NCBI GenBank assembly: GCA_900095095.1
Contig: FMBT01000344.1
Span: 223,384-287,383 of the forward strand
Origin: Fragilariopsis cylindrus CCMP1102
Taxonomy: Eukaryota > Bacillariophyta > Bacillariophyceae > Bacillariales > Bacillariaceae
Length of the DNA stretch: 64,000 bases
Reading direction: 5' to 3'
The notes under the pieces are model-generated. The model did no database searches and was not told the DNA's origin. It was given only the letters and a program-made list of their open reading frames with translations. Each line of letters begins with the position of its first letter. The stretch's first letter is position 1. A program made the translations under genes and the position numbers. This document shows, one piece after another, positions 32,604 through 46,119 of this stretch.

Positions 32604-35600
32604 CTAGTTCCGAGACGTCGTAACGTACGCTCGAGCCGATTCCTTGACACATTCTTGAGTTTCTTCTGTTCCATGCTCTTCTTCCATCCGGTACCACTTC
32701 TTAAAGAGACTCTTCATTTGACGATCAGAGAGTTTGCGCTCGTCTACCTTCTTTTCCAGCATGGATCGAGCATGTTCTACATTTCCGTATTTGCATTCTT
32801 TGTCTAAATATACCTGTAGAGTGAAATTAAATTGAGTTATAAAATACAATGCAATTTACAACAGATAAAAAGTAAAATGAGAACCTGAATGATGTCTTTT
32901 GTAAAATGCTGGCACTTGACGAAAAATTATACACTTACATAGAATAGATCCAGTCGTTTGTTGTATTTTAATAGAAGGCCGTCAAATATAGTCCGTCCAC
33001 GCTCTGGGCTTCCCAATTCAAATTCCATCTGTGCAAACTTGCTCATTGTCTCTGCATGCTTATGGGTTGCAAGACTAAGCATCGCTCGTTTCATCAAAGC
33101 ATGGGCATCTTGATGACGTGACTGCCGTAGCAAGTACTGCATATGAGCCAGCCACACCTTTTTCTTTGATTTATGCTTCTTGCACATAGTCGCGAATAAT
33201 GTGTCTGCTTTCGACACAGAACTGGAGTCATTTGAAGACTTTTCGACATCATTTGCTCGTATTTCACAGGCCCTCAAATATACTTGCTTAGGATTGTTTT
33301 GTTTGCATGCCTGGTCAATAGCATCTTGGAATGTTTCTTCGCTACCATACCTATGCTCAAGCGTCAACAGAGCAGACCATACGTTTAGTTTTTCTTTCTC
33401 TTGTCGAAATTCGATACGATTAAATGCTTTTTCGGCAACCTTACGTGCTGATGGTATGTCCGCCAGAGACAAATAAAACGCCATGTAACGAATCCATAAT
33501 TCTGAATTGTTAGGTTCGCCGGCTAGCAAACGTTCAAAGTCTCCAGCCGTTTCAGGATTATCATCCGCAGTCCCATCGGCTAAGGCAGTTTCACGACGGG
33601 ATGTCTCTTGTTCTTCACGGCGTCTTTCGGCTTGTCGTTTCCGAGATTTGCGAGATTTCGACTTTTCATTCCCAAAATCCTCATCATCGTCATCGGAGTC
33701 AGAATCGCTGTCAGAGGAATCACTCTCATTTTCATTCGTGTCGATTCCAGTCTTAGTCTTTCCCAGAGCAGCAGCACCCCAACTGAATCCAACATTTGTA
33801 TCAAGTTCCTCTTGTTCTTCTTCGTCTTCAGAATCATCATCGTCATCATCATTTGAAGACGAATCCTCGGCTTCATCATCATCATCATCATCATCGCCGT
33901 TGTCGTCATTCATTTTGGCCGCAAGCTTGGCGCAAAAGTTCTCGTCGTCAGATTCGTTTTCATCTTGCTGAACGTCAACACTCTCATCATCGTCACTATC
34001 TAGCATTTCAACATCGTCGCTTTCGACCGACGACTCGTCAGTGTCGTCGTCATCCTCAAAGTGACTTGCCTTCATGCTTAATCCTAGTCTTTTTGCCTCG
34101 TCATCTCTTTTGAGTACCAGAACCTTGACAAGATCCCCAGGACTATATAGACCCTCCAAATCTTTGCTGAACTTGTCACTGCATTCGCTTAAGTGCACCA
34201 ATCCGTCAAGATTACTATTCTCGATTCGAACGAAAACACCGTAATCTGTGACTGTCTGTACTGTTCCCTTGTACTTCTCTCCTACATTGACATCCTCGAA
34301 CGACAGCAAATTTTCATCCTCTTGTAAGAGAACGGATTCTCTCATGTCCACATCAGCTTGAATAGTCACAAGATCTTTGGAATGTTTTCCTTTTTTTGAC
34401 GCAGGTCGAGTCTCTTTGATCTTTCCGATAACAAGACGTCCCATTGGGAAAGATGCCGCGGGATTTGCAATATAGCCATCACAAAGTTCCTTGAGCGTCG
34501 ATCGACCTTCAACACTTCTTGAGAAACGAACGAAGCACCCTTTGTTGCTTGTTTGTACTACGAAGCCGTGGACTATGTCTCCGGAAGCTGGAACTGGGTC
34601 GTCGTCGAGGTCTCCATTTATTCGACTTGAGCGTAAACTAACGTCAACAAAGTTTCCATTTGGTTTGGAGTTGAGCACTCGGCATTCGACATATTCCTTA
34701 TTGGCGAAAGCATCGTGTCTAAGTTGAATCCAATCACACATGCACACAAACAGAAAAAATTAAAGCAAAGGGTTAGAGTAGATTCAAGCAGAAAATAAAG
34801 AGGAATGTAGGTCGTAGTTCATCGCGACTTGTCTTGGGTATAGACTAGCATCTCCACACCAACAACCAGTAATATTATTTGCACCCCGGGCTACATAGAG
34901 CTGTTTCACAGTACATTCAAGAAGAAAGTATATGACCGTTCCACAGGCGCATTTCTCATCCAGATATTAAATTGATAATACTTACTCATCATTTTGGACA
35001 TCATTGTCATTCCCCCCTGCCGTTGTCATGGTTTCGTTATCGTTTTGATCGATTATATTATCATCATCATCATTTTTGTCAGATTTCATATTAGGTTTGC
35101 TTTTAAGATGTCCCAAAGGCATGTTTTCCCATTCATCTGGCTCATCCAATTCAGTAATACAGCATCGACCAACGCATCCACGTAGATCTAGCATGAGTGA
35201 AGGAGCAACGACCGGACGGAGTGATTTGTTGATCCTACCGATAACAAGATCCCCACCAGATGGTTTCGAGATTTTTGAAGATTGTGACTCGCAGGCCAGT
35301 AGTGACAACAATAAAAACGGATCTTTGGACGCATCTTTAGTCTGAAGCTTTGTTACGCGACATTCAATTACAGCTCCTAAAGGAATATTGGACTGCAAGT
35401 CGTTCAAAATATTCACGTCACGAGAAAGTTCCAAGCCTGAAACAAATCCCTTTACTTGAGGGCCTACTTGGATGAAAAGCCCGCTATTGTCTTTGCCGTA
35501 TGCGAAAACAACACCACTAGTTTTCATTCCCGGTTTGAGCTGGGAAACTTTCTGAAGAAAAAGAGGTGCAACCTCTTTTGATTTTTCTTGATTCATATCT

Positions 35601-38600
35601 TTATCTGTGACCCAGATCTTAACGTTATTACCTTTCCCCTGTACCGAAACGACGGTCAGATCACGCAACTCTTGACCGCTTTTCAGGCCATAAAATGGAT
35701 GGCTGTGTGTAATGAGAGGTTTGCTTCCCGAAGCCTGCTTGGGAAAGGATTTCTTACGATGCTTGACAGCAAATTGGCTTGACGTTTTGTTCGTGCAATG
35801 GATGAAAAGGCGTGCATCATTGGATTCCGATTCCCGATCTAGGACCTTCAGAGATGCTTCCTGAAAGTTGACCTTGTTGACCTTTGCTTTCGAAATCTTA
35901 TCTCCTACCTTGATGGAAACATTGTTCGTGTTACTGGAATTTCTACTAGAGTCGTTGGAGCCGCCTCCAGGACCCGATATGGGTTCTAGTAAGATACGAT
36001 GAGGATGAACTGAATCATCGATGACGATAATCTTAGTTACTACGGTGTCGTAAAGACGAAGTTGAAGGCCGCCATGCTTTTTAGGCACCATACCAGTCAT
36101 TCCGTCCAAAAATCGTACAAACGCACCATGGCGTGTGTCAACTTGAGCCACAAAACCGAGAAGACATGCCCCGACAAATAAATTCGTATCAGGTAATGGT
36201 ACTATTGGCATTTTATCGGGTTGCACTTTCTTTGCATTGCATTGGTCTTCTCTCGTCTGAATGAGAACCTTTCGAAGTGAAACCACCGGCATCGCTCCAA
36301 TCCCACTAGCATAGTCAACATTCGACTTACGAGGATCAAGTAGAACTAATCCTTTTTGTTTGATTTTCTTTCCAACTTGCAAGACCCGCTTGGCCAAGGC
36401 ATCTAAATTGCCCACAGATAGGATATCAATAGGATCAAATGAATCCAGTAAGTTGCTAAAGGGTAATTTACATTCGACGTTTGAAAGCATTTTGCCACTA
36501 CCCAGCGATTCCTCGTCCACCAAATGTTTTGACTTGATGCTAACAATAGCATAACCAGGAACATAACCCCCCTGTTTATTTCTACCATTGACAAGCTCAA
36601 CAATTTTCATTGATTTTTCGGGGAGAATGGCACCCGCTCGAAGACGTACTTGCTGGGGATGAAGAATGTCAACTTCTTCCTCATCTTGGTTGTTTTCTTC
36701 GTTGCCTTCTTTGTGTACATTGAGACTTAGAGTCAGCTCCCAATGTTCGCGACGACCCGAAGATTTTGTTTGGACCTCATCATCGTCATCGTCACCATCC
36801 ACTTCCATCTCGTCTTCGTCTACAATTGAACCCTTTTGAGATAATTGTTTCAATTTGACGACACGGCATGTTACAGCATCTCCAACACTATAATTTTCTC
36901 TGTGATCTTCCACTCCCAGTTCCGCTGCTAATGATCGAGAAGTGACTTTTCCATAAACTTTATTGCAAAATGTGACACAGAGTCCCTCATCGTCTACTCT
37001 GGATACAAATCCCACAGCCATCTGACCCACTTTGGCATCAGCGTAGTTCGATATCATATCTTCAGGAGCAGCCTGGACTAACATCTTTTTGGCCGTAACT
37101 AAACACTTCTTTCGTATAGGATCGACCCATAAAACTCTCACATCTACCTTAGCATCGATGGCATATTTTGTTTGAAAAACGCGCTGTCTATATTCGGAAG
37201 AGTCCTTTGACATAATATCAAATAGTTGGACTGGAGGAATCAAACCAGAAATCTTGTGTGAACTAGAAGCAGACTTAGAAGATTTATGTTTCATTCCTCC
37301 CAATTGAACCAAGACACTACCACCTGGTAAATGAGCGCAAATAGGCACCTGCCTGTAAACTTTACCAGGCACCAAGTCTCCATGGGTTAAAACATGGGCA
37401 TCTAAGATCGATGGAGCGCATCCTCCAGCGGCAACCCCCTCCATCCAATGACCGGTGTTCAAAATACGAACATCGTGTGTTGTTGATGGTGCAAATTCCT
37501 TGTTGTACTTCCCGATAGCATCGTCCTTGCCCGGACCAGTATCTTGACTTTCATCCAAAGCCTTCGAAATGTGTACGTACACCTTTCGAATGTGACTAGC
37601 GTCTTGGAAGGAGGGATTTTGAAAGAGGTCGCATGACTTCATCAAGCTCTTTGGCAGCAAAGAAGTCGTTTTATTGTTATATTGTGGTGGCAATGCCAAA
37701 AGAGCTCCAATACCAGGATCTAACTTAATAACTGTACAGTCAGAAACAACGGTCCCGACGCTAAGATCTGTCTGTAGTTGATTCTTAGCTCTGGCAGGAT
37801 TGGTCAGTGTCAAAATGTGTGGCGCTATTGAGAGACGCACCAATTTAGTAGGAACATCGACGGCCAAAATACGAGCGGTCAAGACTTGATGGTTTTGGAA
37901 GAGCGAGCCAGCGAGGTGCTTCCAACCGCCATCTGGAGCACCACTAGTTGCTCCATCCTTGGCATCTGGAACTAATGTCGCCCCCAAATGATTCAATTCC
38001 ATGGAACCCCGAAAGATGTTACCAAAAAGTGATACGCATAGACCGTTGCTGGCAATAGCTTCCACTTTGACCTGGACCAGCCAGCCGGGTGACAGAGAAG
38101 AGAAAGAAAATGGAATCGTCGTCGTTTTATTTTTGTGTTTATCTGTACCAGTGGTTGTGAGACTGCTGACCGTTTTTCTAGCCATGATCTGAGGTGATGG
38201 TAGGGACAAGGGAAAGACTGTCGTAGATTGCTCCTTGATGTTACCACTTTTACTGCCGGTGGTCGATGAAGATACTGGAAGAACCAAAAAGTCGTATAGT
38301 CTACCCTTCTGCAAAATAATTGGACGCTTTTCTTTTGCATCGTCGTCATCGTTTTCTGGTTCGTCTTCATCTTCCTCTAAAATCATGTAATTATTGTCTT
38401 TAATACCTGCATGGACCTGATCAAAAGCGACAAAACCACGCTTTCCAAATCCCAATTCGATTACACATCCATGATCTTCGACGGACATAATCTGTCCTCG
38501 TATCGGTACCGATGCCCGGGACAGACGATTAGCGGTACTAGTGAGAGTACTTTTTTCGCCCTCTCCCGCCAATAGTAGGCGTGGATTCACGGCTTGCGGC

Positions 38601-39235
38601 AAGGCTGATACCTGGATCCGACGCCGGGAATCTCCTCCTCTAATCGGCTCTTTCGAAATTTTTGTGACAACAACAGCGATAGTCTGTCCTATCTCCAACG
38701 TATTGGACAATGGATACTTAGGAGCGCTACCAGGTTTGCCTTGTGGTAAAATGTAGGCTGTTAAGAGATTAGGCAGACTGACAATAGCATAGTTTTCCTG
38801 AACTTCTCGAACACAGGCCAAAACTTTGGATCCCTTGGCCAATTTAGAAAATCCCAAGGCTTCAATAACGACAGACGATGAGGTTGTTCCTGTGGTTTTG
38901 CCTGCCTGCTTGTGTCGTTTTGACGAAACGACGACACCGCCTCCTCCCAATGGCAAAAGAGAACTCTTATTACTTGAAGAAACATCAGCGTTCGGTTCAT
39001 CAGTCTTCCGTCTTTTCGACGACGAAGATTTTCCATCTTCTTTTTTCTTGCTTCCACCTCCGAACAAAAAGTCTTTTTTGATGTCAGATGACGACGACGG
39101 TGTAGTAGTATCGGACGCCGCTGGGGTTTTGCGTTTTTGATTCTTTTGTTTGTTGTCGCTCTCGGCGGTGGTATCGATTTCCTCCCGTTGGTTACCACCA
39201 CGAGGGAACGATGTTTCTTCCCCCATCATAGTCAT
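32604..39235 (-). CDS. RRP5: RRP5/PDCD11, S1-repeat and HAT ribosome-biogenesis factor
   Basis: Nucleolar factor required for processing of both 18S and 5.8S/25S pre-rRNA. Exons 39235-34986, 34718-32939 and 32813-32604, with introns of 267 and 125 nt. The junctions rebuild QNDEHDAFANKEYV and DLFYVYLDKECKYGN. The spliced protein is about 2079 aa, against about 1700-1900 in yeast and human. It has a basic N-terminus, then many S1 RNA-binding repeats (for example GSKVLACVREVQENYAIVSL, VGEKYKGTVQTVTDYGVFVRI). A long acidic Asp/Glu stretch follows, then HAT repeats (FERLLAGEPNNSELWIRYMAFYL, KVWLAHMQYLLRQ, LFKKWYRMEEEHG). No frame break occurs over more than 6 kb. Confidence 0.96.
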
Positions 39236-39777
39236 ATCTATTTTTGTTGGTGCTGGTAAATTTTTTGTACTACAACCAACTCCAGTCTTCGTTGATACTT
39301 GATGAGAAAGTAAATAGAAAAGTAATGCTTGTAATGTAACAACTTATGTTGTAATTTGTAAATTTACTTATTTGTACACATCGAAAAATCTCAAAATAAT
39401 AATGATGAAATGGATGCTTCTTCTCAACACACGAATGGTGGTGGATCGATCGGAGTGTCTGTCCTGTATACGGTACTACACAAAAATCTAGTCCGTGATT
39501 CAACCAATCCTGTATATCACTACGTACTATATATAGTAGATACATACCGTACAGACGTAGGTACACTTGACTTGTTTTGTACCGCTTTTCGCAAAACTAA
39601 AAAAATATTCTTATGCGCGTACTAGTAGTAGTGTTTTGATACAGTACTGTACGGAGGGAGTGCATGCAAATGATACACCCAATTAAAATTACTTTTTTCT
39701 CTGTGCCGTTCATCTTGTTGTTGAGGTACATACTTTTTAAACTTTTAACTTTTTAGTAACCTTTCAAATATATCAAG
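39236..39777. promoter_or_regulatory. Divergent region between RRP5 and RPL7
   Basis: A 542-bp spacer separating two ribosome-biogenesis genes transcribed outward. Shared control is plausible from function and geometry, but no specific motif was assigned. Confidence 0.35.
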
Positions 39778-40505
39778 ATGGCGATGAAAACTCCAGAATC
39801 CGTGCTTAAAAAGCAAGCCACTCAAAAGAAGTTGGCCGCAGCAGCTGCTGCTGATGCTAAGACAGCCGCAACAAAGGCTGCATCTGATGCTATCAAATTT
39901 GAAGCAAATTCCAAGAAGTACGATGAGGAATATGATGCCGCGCAAAAGTTAGCCATCGACAATCGTCGTAAGGCTAAGGTTGATGGTGGATTTTTCGTCC
40001 CTGCTGAACCTAAGTTGGTTTGTGTTATCCGTATTCGCGGTATCATCGGTGTCTCACCTAAGGCCAAGAAAGTTATGCAACTTTTCCGTCTTCGTCAACT
40101 TCACAATGCTACCTTCGTCAAACTCAATGAAGCAACTGTCGTATGCTTCGATTGATCGAACCGTATGTAACATATGGTTATCCTACCCGTGCTACCGTCC
40201 AAAAGATGGTTTACAAGCGTGGATTCGGGAAAATCGCTAAGCAACGTATCCCTATTGCGACTAACGATGTCGTCGCAAGAGGACTCGCTGAAAAGTGTGG
40301 TATCGAATGTACTGCCGATCTTATCAACGAAATCGCCACCGTCGGTCCTAACTTCAAGAAGGCCAATAACTTCTTATGGCCATTCAAGTTATCCAACCCT
40401 AAGGGAGGATTCTCAAGTAAGACTAAACTACTTCATTTCATGGAAGGTGGTGAAGCCGGTGCCCGAGGTGAAGAAATCAACAAGCTTATCGCACGCATGT
40501 TGTAA
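39778..40505 (+). CDS. RPL7: 60S ribosomal protein L7 (uL30)
   Basis: Starts MAMKTPESVLKKQATQKK. The uL30 core is KLVCVIRIRGIIGVSPKAKKVMQLFRL, then EPYVTYGYPTRATVQKMVYKRGFG, ending GARGEEINKLIARML, which matches the family over its full length. One frame break falls near 40141: the first frame stops at 40155, whereas the frame one base back continues MLRLIEPYVTYGYP. Restoring one base gives ATV-V-MLRLIEPY. RPL7 is essential and usually expressed at high level, so the break is almost certainly an assembly error rather than a pseudogene. Confidence 0.97.
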
Positions 40506-41257
40506 ATAACTGACGGGATTATAGACGAAACAGTTTCTTACTAATACCTTTACTACACCATATAATAACGTGTGCAATGTTGGAACATGCCATTCCTCAT
40601 TACATCACTAATACCAAACCTGAAAACGTTCCGACCCATTTCGGTGGTTTAACACAATTTATTGTGTTATTCTACCGGGATGGGCGGTCACCAGCTATAT
40701 CTAGAATACTCTGTATACTACTTCCTCTATATATCTTTACTTATTTTTAGTTATAGTTTCGAATGCTGTTCAATGTGATCTCTAGTTTGCATGCCATCTG
40801 AATATTATTTGAACTCAACGTACGATACATTCAAAAACATTACTGAAAACACAGCAATCTTAGACCCGCCTACAGAAGTACAACGGACCGTTACGATACA
40901 TTTTAAAACAGCCATCTACCAAATGAAATACCAAGCTACTTACGGTATATTACACAACAATCAACCAGTAAGAAACATCTACAGTAGAAATGCTAATTTG
41001 CCATGTCAAAATAGGTCGAATGCACATGTTGTTTGCTCCGAGACACCTGCAATAGTATCAACCATCCAAATCAGTCCCGTTTTGCTATGATTGAAACTTT
41101 GCCAAATTAAAAATTAACATTAGTTCATACTGTACTTCAAGTATTATTATTATTAACACATAAAAGTAACATGCCATCCTTATCTCATACCTCACATTTC
41201 TTCATTGCTCTCATTCCTTAGACCACCATAGAATTATTGGTATACTGTCACTCAGCT
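40506..41257. other. Spacer
   Basis: Tandem-orientation spacer between RPL7 and the DUF501 gene. A 99-codon ORF at 40791-41090 has no recognisable features and is not called. Confidence 0.45.
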
Positions 41258-42220
41258 ATGCCCCGTCGTAATCTAGGTCGTCAGGCTAGAAAACGTCGAA
41301 AAAAAGCTCTTGAGATTGAAGCTGTTGCTTTCTCCCTTGTTAGAGCAGCTACCACTGTCACCACGACAGATGTGGCTGCGAATACGAATGCGAATGTGAA
41401 TACGAATAAGGTGACGACAATAAAGACGATGAACAACCAAGACGTCGAAGACAACAACATCACCAACAATAGCAGCATCCTTCCGACTGATCGGAGTTAC
41501 GTATCGGATGACGTAAAGACACGTACAAAGTTGCTTGAACGAGATCGTATTGACCTAATCCGTCAGTTAGGGTACCTTCCTGGTAACGCACTACAAGTTG
41601 TGACTCGTGTCAAGGACGTGTTTTCATCGGAAGATATACAACGACTCTTTTCGGCGGTAGTGGTTACATCAACAGACGATGACGAGTCCGCTACTAGTAC
41701 TAGCAACGGTAGTATTTCGAATGGTATTAGAAGTAGTAGAATTACAAACAACAACAACAACAATGATAATAATAATAATGATGGAAGAATTAGTAGTAGT
41801 AAAACAAAGATAACAGCAGGAATAGTCCAATCAATGATGGATGAACCTTTGGTTGTCAAGCTCTATCCATTGGCATTACGTGACGAAAGTAGTAGTACAA
41901 AACGTCGAAGAAAACGTCGTCGCGATCAAAAAGAGGAACAGCAGGATGATATCAAAACAACCGGGGACGACGAAGATACAGCTTCTAAATCGAAATCAAT
42001 AGATACATCGTTGGCTACTGCATCTCCTCTTATGGAACCCTTTCCTACTATATATTGGGTCACCAATCCACTTGTCAAGGTGTTGATTTCCAAGCTTGAA
42101 TTGGATAGGCTAGGTTCTCAATTTGAACAACGTCTTGTCGAAGGAGGGAAGGAAGAAAGCAAGTCCGTGGGACAACAACAGCACGAAGATGATAGAGACA
42201 AACATGACAACTCTGGAGAT

Positions 42221-42257
<37 letters not shown>

Positions 42258-42652
42258 GTAATGCATCATCGTTGACGACGCCATTAGAGGCTATGCAACG
42301 CGCTCACAAGTCGTACGGAAATGAACGATTTCAGTTACTTTCAACTCGAGATATGGATTATGTAAAACAACGTCGATGGGATGAATCAGCATTCTCAGAA
42401 AACTGTGGCGTTGCTGGCATTCGTAACTCAAAAGCCGTCAAATGTTTACATGCACATGCGGCCCATTATTGGAGTGGTAATAGTGACAATATAGTGGGAC
42501 GATGGGTGGAGGAACGATTAAAGTCCGGCAGATGTTTGTTCTGTAGTGAAGGCAGCAACGCCAACAAAAATATTACAGGAAAACAACAACAGCGACAAGA
42601 ACAAGAAACAAAAACGAAAACTTCAGGTAAGCTAGTTAGCCTTCCGTCTTAA
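41258..42652 (+). CDS. DUF501 family protein
   Basis: The first ATG in frame is 41258, giving 464 aa. The basic N-terminus (MPRRNLGRQARKRRKK) could be a nuclear or nucleolar signal. DUF501 landmarks: LIRQLGYLPGNALQVVTRV, then PFPTIYWVTNPLVKVLISKLEL, then CGVAGIRNSKAVKCLHAHAAHYW and DNIVGRWVEERLKSGRC. The C-terminal Cys/His motif (KCLHAHAAH) is the family hallmark. Species-specific Asn runs, one from an AAT microsatellite at about 42224-42256, and acidic/basic linkers lengthen it relative to bacterial homologues of about 150-200 residues. The function of the family is unknown. Confidence 0.85.
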
Positions 42653-43384
42653 GAAATAATAGTTTAGATTATTTCTAGTGGAACAGTTTTCATTGTTATT
42701 ACTGTCGTCAACGACGACAGAGTAATATTATACAATAACGGTAGAATAAATAAATTAATTTGGACGAAATCAAAAAACACTGTGAAACACGCATTGAGTC
42801 TCCCCGATCGTAATTATAACAAATAAGAATCAATCATCAGATGTTATAAATAATAATATTTTCTATCCGCTTCCACATTGAATACCTATAACTAGTTAAC
42901 TTTCTTCTATTCGTAGAGCACCGTTTTCAGTAACGATTTCCTCAATTTTCTCAGCAACAGCAGCTACGTTGCACTAAGCTACTAGGAATCCAAATCTTAA
43001 AAATCGATCCTTTTAATTCTAAAAGACTAGACGACTCTCTTCCGGCTGCCTGCATCGTTGTGTATAATATAGATGATAAGGAATAGAATAAATATGGTAT
43101 ACTCAGGCTACACACGAAATTTCTTCTGTACCTACCTCTTTTCATTCTTTGGAGACACTGAAATGGTCTTCACCTTCACATCCTCTGGTTAATATAATAT
43201 TATAGACAAGAAATCTAAGATATATAAATCATAATATAAGTGCTTGTTATTTTTATTACCGTTCTTTTATTTTATTGTTATATTTGGCTATATGTAAGTC
43301 ACCCTTTTCATTTAATTTTGACTCATGTTGTATTTTCTGTATCAATTAAGATGACAATAGTTTTTTCCATTCAGTCTACGACTA
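42653..43384. other. Convergent spacer
   Basis: Between the 3' ends of the DUF501 and proteasome beta2 genes. No gene was recognised. Confidence 0.5.
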
Positions 43385-44266
43385 CTATGCTTCTACTTCC
43401 ATCGCAGAAGTATCATAATCGGATGGACCAACCATCATACCGTTATTGGATGTCGGATGAGGTATGGTAATAGTCTCTCCAATGGTTGGTGTCACACCAG
43501 GCTTCATGGTCAATAATGCTGAATGATTGATAGATCACGAAGTGGTTTGATTTCGTTCGGTTTTACATCATTGCGTCGATAATCGACGGATGAGTCCTTA
43601 CGGATGACACAAATATCAATATTCGAACCGGATCCTAAATCATTGAATACACCTGCCGCGACAGCACGTTGGACCATTTTTACAGCATCCGCTTCATTCA
43701 TATCTTCTCTCCAGGTCGATTCAAAGACTGACATAGCAGCTAAACTTCCCGATCCCATAGTTGTGTAGTCCAACTTGGCGGTACTACCATGGGGAGCGAT
43801 CTGAAAGATACACGGTCCGTTGATGTCACATCCACCTAGAACCAATGCGGCACTGATTTGTCCCTGATGTTGGAATAGTCGTCGTTTTAATAATGTACAG
43901 GCCGTGATGACCCGCGACTGCGAATGAGTATTCATACGTAATAATTCAAGTTGACTCGAAATCAACTGTGTAATCATTTCAGTATCGGCAGCAGTTCCGG
44001 CTCCACAACAGTACATGTTTGGTGCTAAGTAATGGATCTTTTCACAATTCTTTTCAGCAACCTCCGATCCACTCGTGCACGAGTATCGGCACCAAGAACG
44101 ACACCATCCTTGTACACCATACCAACGATAGTAGTCCCGGTCTTTTGGGGGATGGTAAAGCACCCGATCCATCCATCGATAACATATGTTTGTTCCGGAT
44201 GGTGTTTTCGAAGGAAAAGCCCGTGGTAGCGGGACCGCCGCTAGATGAGCTGGTAAGTTCCGACAT
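43385..44266 (-). CDS. PSMB7: 20S proteasome subunit beta 2 (trypsin-like)
   Basis: Catalytic beta2 subunit of the 20S core. Starts [21 protein letters not shown]. The propeptide is followed by [22 protein letters not shown], with the catalytic Thr of GTTI present, then [56 protein letters not shown] and [19 protein letters not shown], all typical of beta2. Three breaks, each one base short, interrupt it: near 44147 (before KTGTTI, in an A/C run), about 44080 (TRA-TSGSEV) and about 43528 ([14 protein letters not shown]). The last extends the C-terminus through [19 protein letters not shown] to a stop at 43385-43387. Confidence 0.96.
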
Positions 44267-45601
44267 AATTTGAATTATTGTAATTGATTGAAGGTATAAT
44301 AAATAATCGTGATATGAATTGTATGTCGGTCGTTGACGTTGTCGTTAATTTGTTATTTTTGTTGTGTTGCCGTCGTCGTTGTTTATTAAATTTTTAAATA
44401 GCTGTTGTTGTTACTCTGATACTACTTGTTGGTGCAAGCGAAAAAGGAGCCTCGTCGCGATCTCCGGATGAAAAAAGAAAGCTATGGAACTTCTAAAGGG
44501 GGACACTTCAGGGGCAATAATTTTAATACGGAACAGACAGGTAATGATAAAGGGGTACTGTACCAAAATTGGTGAGAGATTTTTGCGTGTGCGAAGAAAA
44601 GAAGCTTTCTGTGATGTAACAATCCTACTACCTTGTAAGCTATTTCTATATATAACTTATTATTTAATAGCTGCAGCTTTGCTCCTTAAGGTCTTAGAAA
44701 GACAGAAAGTCAACAATCTACCCGCCAAATTTATTCTACATTTACTTATTACTTAGGTTCATCTCCATATCTGTCATCAATCATCTGTGTCCCTATTTCT
44801 AATACTGTTTGCTCTCGACTAGTTGATCTCTTCTTTCCAATTTGTTTACAATGTTGATATCAAATGATTAACCGTATAATCCAACAACACCAGCTTTTTT
44901 CTAGATACTAATTCCATCATACAAGCAGAGGCAAAGAGACAACAATAATGCAACTGTGCTTTGTTTTGAAAAAGTACTACAGACAGCAACATTCCATCTA
45001 CTATCAACCATCCCAGTGCGTTTTGTGTTGCAGTAAACAACTACAGTACATGATCTATTTTGAAATCTAGTTATATTTGTTTTAAAAAAAATGATTACTA
45101 AATTTACAGTGAAGTATAGATTACAATATATACAAATTTATAAATGGTGAAATGAAGGATACAATTTATTGTTATTATCTGATCGTTGTTGATACGTAAA
45201 GATAGGCTATTAAAAATAGAAACAATAAATAAGATGCAAACAAAAGTGAGTATATATATATATCGTTTACCTTGGCATTAGAGAACAAAAACGAGTAGTT
45301 CTTTCTTATTCTTCTCTCGGATATGGGTTGGTGATATGGTATGTTAGAACCATGGTCCTCAACGCGTGTAGTTACTTGCAGCAACAAAGGATCCAATTGT
45401 GATTCCTTTCGGAACCACAAACATTCATTTCGCAATGAAAGGGACTTCGTCATTCGGGCTCTTAAATTTGATCTTCATGGAGAATAAGAAACAATCAATC
45501 ACGAAACAGGACAGGAAGCGAAGACATTTCATACAAGTATTATCTTACCTTAATATTGTGTACACAGACAGACGGATATATTATTCCCTTAGCTATAGTT
45601 A
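44267..45601. other. Spacer
   Basis: 1.3 kb of AT-rich sequence upstream of the proteasome gene and downstream of SmF, with a TA run near 45251-45261. No gene was recognised; the ORF at 44484-44756 is featureless. Confidence 0.45.
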
Positions 45602-46119
45602 TCAATTACGCATCGGAGCGTCTTGCGCCGGCGGCGCAGCCGCTGTGGTGCCTTCCTCTCCTTGATTTTCCGACGCCTTGATGTACAAGACGTTATTACA
45701 TCGGACTAACACTTCCCCAAGAAAGCCCGCCAATTCACCGTCGATGAATTCTTCTGTATTTAGTAGCTGTAGGTTCATGTATGCATCACTGCTTTCTAAT
45801 TTACCTTGATATTCCATACCCCATTTAAGACGAACTTTTACTATTTTCCCTACCAAGTCCGCCAAAAATGGCTTCGGGTTGACAATGAATTGTGCCTTTT
45901 TATTGTTTGAATTAAATTCATAAATTGATCGGATGAAGAATGAAAAATAAAATTGCAGAGATGTTAGTAAAATACGGTACTTTTACGAAGATACACGACG
46001 TCACACGTGCAACTCTGCCGCTTCGGGAAGACTGCAAAACACCGAAACAAAATGCAATACAGTACGTCATATGCTTAGGTCTAAGTGCGAATATTTCTGT
46101 CTACGGAAACACTTACCAT
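45602..46119 (-). CDS. SNRPF: Small nuclear ribonucleoprotein SmF
   Basis: Core Sm-ring protein of spliceosomal snRNPs. The main exon, 45895-45602, encodes [48 protein letters not shown] and [14 protein letters not shown], the SmF Sm1 and Sm2 motifs, but lacks an in-frame ATG. An ATG at 46119-46117 is followed immediately by GTAAGT. Splicing 46116-45896 (221 nt, ending AAAAG) gives [12 protein letters not shown], which matches the length and start of SmF in other eukaryotes. A TACTAAC motif lies within the intron. The total is 98 aa. The exon boundary is inferred, but it explains the missing start. Confidence 0.92.

Noticed and set aside
40791-41090. 99-codon ORF
   Set aside because: No domain, signal or good start context; AT-rich spacer.
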